Source: Streptomyces sp. NBC_00094
Lineage (GTDB): Bacteria; Actinomycetota; Actinomycetes; Streptomycetales; Streptomycetaceae
Direction of reading: 5' to 3'
Length of the DNA stretch: 64,000 bases
Assembly: GCF_026343125.1 (NCBI RefSeq)
Contig: NZ_JAPEMB010000001.1
Location: 5,771,501-5,835,500 of the forward strand
Position numbers and translations under genes: made by a program. Position 1 is the stretch's first letter. Every line of letters begins with the position of its first letter. The notes under the pieces are model-generated. The model worked only from the letters and a program-made list of their open reading frames with translations, made no database searches and was not told the origin of the DNA. This document shows positions 60,304-64,000 of the stretch, piece by piece.

Positions 60304-60957
60304 TCAGAACCGGGTCCGGTGACAGATGTACGCCAGCGTGCCGAGCAGCAGCCGCGCCTGCGGCGGCGCGCCCGCCGTGTCCAGCGTCGGCGGCCGCAGC
60401 CAGCGCACCGGCCCGAGCCCGCCCAGATCCGACGGGGGAGCGGTGACATGGGTGCCGGGGCCCAGACAGTGCAGGTCCAGATCGGCGTCGTCCCAGCCCA
60501 TCCGGTACAGCAGCTGCGGCAGCTCGGCCGCCGCGCCCGGGGCCACGAAGAACCGCGCCCGGCCGGTAGGGGTCGCGCACACCGGGCCCAGTGGCAGCCC
60601 CATGCGCTCCAGGCGCACGAGCGCCCGCAGGCCCGCCGCCTCCGCGACCTCGATCACGTCGAAGGCCCGGCCCACCGGCAGCAGCACCGACGCGCCGGGG
60701 TACCGCGCCCATGCCTTGGTCGCGTCGTCGAGACCGGCGCCCGCCGGCACCGGTTCCGCGAAGGCGAGGGGGTGCGCCCCCGGAGCCGTGCACGCCGGAT
60801 CCCCGCAGGAGCACCGGCCGGAGACGGCCCGTACTCCGGGGACCACGTCCCAGCCCCACAGTCCTGTGTACTCGGCCACCGCTGTGCACTCCGTGGTGCG
60901 CACGCGGCGGCGCGAGCCGGACCGCATCTCACGAATGCCGCCGATCGTGAAGCCCAT
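60304..60957 (-). CDS. Bifunctional primase/polymerase N-terminal-like protein
   Basis: The 217-residue protein resembles the prim-pol (bifunctional DNA primase/polymerase) domain: AEYTGLWGWDVVPGVRAV, a CxCGDPxC cluster (GRCSCGDPACTAPGAHPL), WARYPGASVLLPVG and GPGTHVTAPPSDLGGLGPVRW. The acidic catalytic triad is not obvious (DVIEVAE stands where D-x-D is expected), so activity is uncertain. ATG at 60957 follows GGAGGGGGC. It is a stand-alone gene convergent with ftsY, as in other streptomycetes; its role is unknown. Confidence 0.78.
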   Translation of the reverse strand: MGFTIGGIREMRSGSRRRVRTTECTAVAEYTGLWGWDVVPGVRAVSGRCSCGDPACTAPGAHPLAFAEPVPAGAGLDDATKAWARYPGASVLLPVGRAFDVIEVAEAAGLRALVRLERMGLPLGPVCATPTGRARFFVAPGAAAELPQLLYRMGWDDADLDLHCLGPGTHVTAPPSDLGGLGPVRWLRPPTLDTAGAPPQARLLLGTLAYICHRTRF

Positions 60958-61351
60958 GCCCCCTCCAACGGGTCGAACGCGCCGGTGGTTACGACCCGGA
61001 GCGTCGTCGTCACCTTTGGTCACGGTCCGTCGCCTTATGTGGCGTGCGGTCGTGGGCGGGGTGGTGCGGGCCGTCACGCGCGCCTCTCCGCGCATCCGTC
61101 CGCCGACTCCGGTTCGTCGCATGTCAAGTGAATCGCGTCCGGCGCGTGGCGAGTTCATTCGAAGGGGTGGCGAATGGTGGCGTTTCTTGAATCGCCCTCA
61201 CGGGAGGGGTGATCGTAGGATTACTTTCGGTACTCGAACCCCGGGGCCGCTTGCGCGCACGGGTATGCCGGAGGCAACCCGGTTTCCAGTTCGAAGGAGT
61301 GAGAACCCCGGACGAGCGGCCGTGTGAGGCGGCATTCTGATAGGGGTTCGC
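60958..61351. other. Divergent intergenic region before nsdA
   Basis: This 394-bp gap must hold the promoters of the primase-like gene (minus) and nsdA (plus). The part from 61160 to 61260 is less GC-rich, with TTGAAT (61196) and TAGGAT (61215-61220) only 13 nt apart, too close for a normal pair. GGTGGCGAATGGTGGCG (61165-61181) has a GGTGGCG direct repeat. No gene is supported. Confidence 0.5.
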
Positions 61352-62860
61352 ATGACAGGCAATCAGGTGGATGGGGGCGTTCCAGTGGGCGGCAACGGCG
61401 CAGACGGTACGACTGCCGGCAAGCGCCCGAACGAGCAGCTGGGCTCGTGGTTCGTGCGCAGCGGCTGGTCCAAGGGCGAACTGGCACGTCAAGTGAACCG
61501 CAGGGCGCGCCAGATGGGCGCGCACCACATCTCCACCGACACCTCGCGGGTCCGCCGCTGGCTCGACGGCGAACAGCCTCGCGAGCCCATTCCGCGGATC
61601 CTCTCCGAGCTGTTCTCCGAGCGCTTCGGCTCCGTCGTCGCCGTCGAGGACCTCGGCCTGCGCACCGCCCACCAGTCCCCGTCCGTCTCCGGCGTGGACC
61701 TGCCCTGGGCCGGCCCCCAGACCGTCGCGCTGCTCAGCGAGTTCTCCCGCAGCGACCTCATGCTCGCCCGGCGCGGCTTCCTCGGCTCCTCGCTCTCCCT
61801 CGCCGCGGGACCCGCCCTCATCGAGCCGATGCAGCGCTGGCTGGTGCCCACCCCCGTCACCGACATCGAGCGCCCCGAGTCCCTCGCCGACAGCCGCCGT
61901 CCCAACCGGCTCTCCGAGATCGAGCTCGACCTCCTCGAATCCACCACCGCCATGTTCCGCAAGTGGGACGCCCAGTGCGGCGGGGGGCTGCGCCGCAAGG
62001 CCGTCGTCGGCCAGCTCCACGAGGTCACCGACCTCCTCCAGGAGCCCCAGCCGACCGCCACCGCCAAGCGCCTCTTCACCTGCGCCGCCGAACTCGCCGA
62101 ACTCGCCGGGTGGATGAGCTACGACGTGGGCCTCCAGCCCACCGCCCAGAAGTACTTCGTGCTCGCCCTGCACGCGGCCAAGGAGGCCGGGGACAAGCCC
62201 CTCGGCTCGTACATCCTCTCCTCCATGAGCCGCCAGATGATCCACCTCGGCAGACCCGACGACGCCCTGGAACTCATCCACCTCGCCCAGTACGGCAGTC
62301 GCGACTGCGCCACCCCCCGCACCCAGGCCATGCTGTATGCGATGGAGGCCCGCGCCTACGCCAACATGGGCCAGCCCTCCAAGTGCAAGCGGGCCGTGCG
62401 GATGGCCGAGGACACCTTCGCCGACGTCGGCCTCGACGGCGAGCCCGAGCCCGACTGGATCGGCTTCTTCTCCGAGGCCGAACTCAACGGCGAGAACTCC
62501 CACTCCTACCGCGACCTCGCCTACGTCGCCGGGCGCTCCCCGACCTACGCCTCCCTCGCCGAACCCGTCATGGAGCGGGCCGTCGAGCTCTTCGAGAAGG
62601 ACCCCGACCACCAGCGGTCGTACGCCCTCAACCTGATCGGCATGGCCACCGTGCACCTCCTCAAGCGCGAGCCCGAGCAGTCCGTCGTCCTCGCCGAGAA
62701 GGCCCTCGGCGTCGCCCGGAGCATCCGCTCCGAGCGGGTCAACACCCGGCTCCGCAAGACCGTCGACCACGCCGCCCGCGGCTTCGGCGACGTCGCCGAG
62801 GTCGTCCAGCTCACCGACCGGCTGACCCAGCTCCTGCCCGAGGCCGCCGAAGCGGTCTGA
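61352..62860 (+). CDS. nsdA: NsdA, negative regulator of sporulation and antibiotic production
   Basis: NsdA of S. coelicolor negatively affects sporulation and antibiotic production; this 502-residue protein fits in sequence pattern and location between ftsY and amtB. The N-terminus (GSWFVRSGWSKGELARQVNRR) resembles a helix-turn-helix followed by RRWLDGEQPREPIPRIL. The rest is TPR-like helices (AQKYFVLALHAAKEAGDKPLG, AMEARAYANMGQPSKCKRAVR, EPEQSVVLAEKALGVAR). How it acts is not established from sequence. ATG at 61352 follows AGGGGTTCGC. Confidence 0.9.
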   Translation: MTGNQVDGGVPVGGNGADGTTAGKRPNEQLGSWFVRSGWSKGELARQVNRRARQMGAHHISTDTSRVRRWLDGEQPREPIPRILSELFSERFGSVVAVEDLGLRTAHQSPSVSGVDLPWAGPQTVALLSEFSRSDLMLARRGFLGSSLSLAAGPALIEPMQRWLVPTPVTDIERPESLADSRRPNRLSEIELDLLESTTAMFRKWDAQCGGGLRRKAVVGQLHEVTDLLQEPQPTATAKRLFTCAAELAELAGWMSYDVGLQPTAQKYFVLALHAAKEAGDKPLGSYILSSMSRQMIHLGRPDDALELIHLAQYGSRDCATPRTQAMLYAMEARAYANMGQPSKCKRAVRMAEDTFADVGLDGEPEPDWIGFFSEAELNGENSHSYRDLAYVAGRSPTYASLAEPVMERAVELFEKDPDHQRSYALNLIGMATVHLLKREPEQSVVLAEKALGVARSIRSERVNTRLRKTVDHAARGFGDVAEVVQLTDRLTQLLPEAAEAV

Positions 62861-63102
62861 CCCCTCCCACGGCCCCTCCCGCGGCTCCGCCCGCCCCTGT
62901 GGGCCCCTCCCGACCCCGGCCGCGCCGGACGTCCCGTACTGCCCGACTCGGCTCCCCCGCCGCAAGGTCACACGGACGCCCGGCGCGGCCGGTTCCCCTT
63001 TGCGCCTAAACCGGCGCCGCTCTCGCGGATGTGGCTGATCGCCGTCGTGGCTCGTCAATCGATGGTTGCGGTCTTCGAGGGGCGATCTCGGGAGAGGGGT
63101 CC
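62861..63102. other. Intergenic sequence after nsdA
   Basis: GC-rich spacer of about 240 bp with only weak inverted repeats (CCCAC at 62867 with GTGGG further on). I see no terminator with a clear stem and no gene. Confidence 0.45.
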
Positions 63103-63172
63103 GTTACATGCCCGTGACCCAGGCGTTCACGGCCGCGTAACACGCCCCACCCCTTCGTCACCGGTGCGAAAC
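63103..63172 (+). promoter_or_regulatory. GlnR-type boxes before amtB
   Basis: GTTAC-N6-GTGAC (63103-63118), then TTCAC-N6-GTAAC (63126-63141), and GTCAC-N6-GAAAC (63157-63172) match the a-box/b-box pattern GTNAC-N6-GAAAC of the streptomycete nitrogen regulator GlnR. amtB is a known GlnR target. The boxes end about 120 bp before the amtB start. Confidence 0.8.
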
Positions 63173-63294
63173 ATCGTGCGGCATCGGCGGAAACCGTGCT
63201 GCGCGAATCTCTGGCCCATAACCGGCCACCCTCACGGCCGCCGCTCTCTCCGGCCCCGCCCCGCACAGGCCGCCCCGACGACGAGGAGACGCCG

Positions 63295-64000
63295 ATGGCA
63301 CCAGCCATCACGACCCTGGCAGCAGACGCCCCCGAGCTGTCCGCCGCCAACACCGGGTTCATGCTCATCTGCTCCGCCCTGGTCATGCTGATGACCCCGG
63401 CACTCGCCTTCTTCTACGGAGGCATGGTCCGCGTCAAGTCCACCCTCAACATGCTGATGATGAGCTTCATCAGCCTCGGGATCGTCACGATCCTCTGGGT
63501 GCTCTTCGGCTTCAGCCTCGCCTTCGGAACCGACTCCGGTTCGATCATCGGCTGGTCCTCCGAGTACGTCGGCCTCAGCGGCATCGGCATCACCGAGCTC
63601 TGGGACGGCTACACCATCCCGGTGTACGTCTTCGCCGTCTTCCAGCTGATGTTCGCGATCATCACCCCCGCGCTGATCAGCGGCGCCCTCGCCGACCGCG
63701 TCAAGTTCACCGCCTGGGCGCTCTTCATCACCCTCTGGGTCACGATCGTCTACTTCCCCGTCGCCCACTGGGTCTGGGGCTCCGGCGGCTGGCTCTTCGA
63801 GATGGGTGTCATCGACTTCGCCGGCGGCACCGCCGTCCACATCAACGCCGGCGCCGCGGCCCTCGGCGTGATCCTCGTCATCGGCAAGCGCGTCGGCTTC
63901 AAGAAGGACCCGATGCGCCCGCACAGCCTCCCGCTGGTCATGCTGGGTGCCGGTCTCCTCTGGTTCGGCTGGTTCGGCTTCAACGCCGGTTCCTGGCTCG
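63295..64000 (+). CDS. amtB: Ammonium transporter AmtB, 3' truncated by window end
   Basis: AmtB conducts ammonium into the cell under nitrogen limitation. The 235 codons present cover the N-terminal half: outward N-terminus, FMLICSALVMLMTPALAFFYGGMVR, the conserved FGFSLAFG, YFPVAHWVWGSGGWLFEMG with the Phe/His/Trp pore region, and DFAGGTAVHINAGAAALG with a pore His. ATG at 63295 follows GAGGAGACGCCG. GlnR-type boxes upstream predict nitrogen control, and glnK and glnD usually follow outside this window. Confidence 0.95.
   Translation, partial: MAPAITTLAADAPELSAANTGFMLICSALVMLMTPALAFFYGGMVRVKSTLNMLMMSFISLGIVTILWVLFGFSLAFGTDSGSIIGWSSEYVGLSGIGITELWDGYTIPVYVFAVFQLMFAIITPALISGALADRVKFTAWALFITLWVTIVYFPVAHWVWGSGGWLFEMGVIDFAGGTAVHINAGAAALGVILVIGKRVGFKKDPMRPHSLPLVMLGAGLLWFGWFGFNAGSWL

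Noticed and set aside
61196..61220. TTGAAT and TAGGAT as an nsdA promoter
   Set aside because: The spacer is only 13 nt, too short for a normal promoter.

Overview
This window looks like a chromosome-core segment of a Streptomyces species. Supporting signs are very high G+C with strong third-position GC bias, GTG/TTG starts with GGAGG-type ribosome sites, secreted polysaccharidases, conservon signalling operons, NdgR, NsdA, a lysine-tailed HU (HupS), and a gene order I recognise as that of the accB-accE to amtB region of the S. coelicolor chromosome. The species cannot be named from the sequence. I see no prophage, transposase, CRISPR array or secondary-metabolite cluster.

Regions. 1-7024: secreted accessory enzymes, namely the end of an M15-like metallopeptidase, a GH101 endo-alpha-N-acetylgalactosaminidase and a Tat-exported PL8 polysaccharide lyase. 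7187-8989: acyl-CoA carboxylase beta (accB) and epsilon (accE). 9190-19920, minus strand: two tandem conservons, each cvnA-cvnB-cvnC-cvnD (sensor-like ATPase, roadblock protein, DUF742 protein, Ras-like GTPase), with a mosaic of near-identical DNA between the copies. 20417-23932: a small unknown gene, a fumarylacetoacetase-family hydrolase, gltX and a HAD hydrolase. 24025-24592: five tRNA genes (Gln-Glu-Glu-Gln-Glu). 24724-27605: NdgR divergent from leuCD. 27710-28782: a small unknown gene and hupS. 28863-35612: cofC, an acyltransferase with gpsA, ddlA, a DUF3515 lipoprotein, an orphan AsnC-type effector domain, and thiL-thiD. 35737-45190: rpmB, a DhaL/FakA-like kinase, recG, rsmD, coaD, a coiled-coil DivIVA-like protein, DUF177-rpmF, rnc and mutM. 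45256-49769: an HxlR regulator divergent from a flavodoxin-type reductase, an MFS exporter, a membrane protein and a secreted CAP-domain protein. 49972-64000: acylphosphatase, a small coiled-coil protein with a structured leader, smc, glucose permease glcP, a flavin monooxygenase plus NCS1 permease pair, ftsY, a primase-polymerase-like protein, nsdA and the start of amtB.

The core genes serve translation and rRNA processing (gltX, tRNAs, rpmB, rpmF, rnc, rsmD), chromosome structure and repair (hupS, smc, recG, mutM), envelope and cofactor synthesis (ddlA, plsC, gpsA, coaD, thiLD, cofC), and nutrient control (ndgR-leuCD, glcP, GlnR-type boxes before amtB). Developmental signalling is represented by the conservons and nsdA.

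The features most worth a second look are the mosaic conservon pair, the folded leader before the small gene upstream of smc, the paired 15-bp palindromes on the glcP promoter, the GlnR-type boxes before amtB, the redox-type HxlR/flavodoxin pair, the repeat-containing tRNA spacers, and seven genes whose TANNNT element lies 6-7 nt before the start codon (candidate leaderless transcripts).
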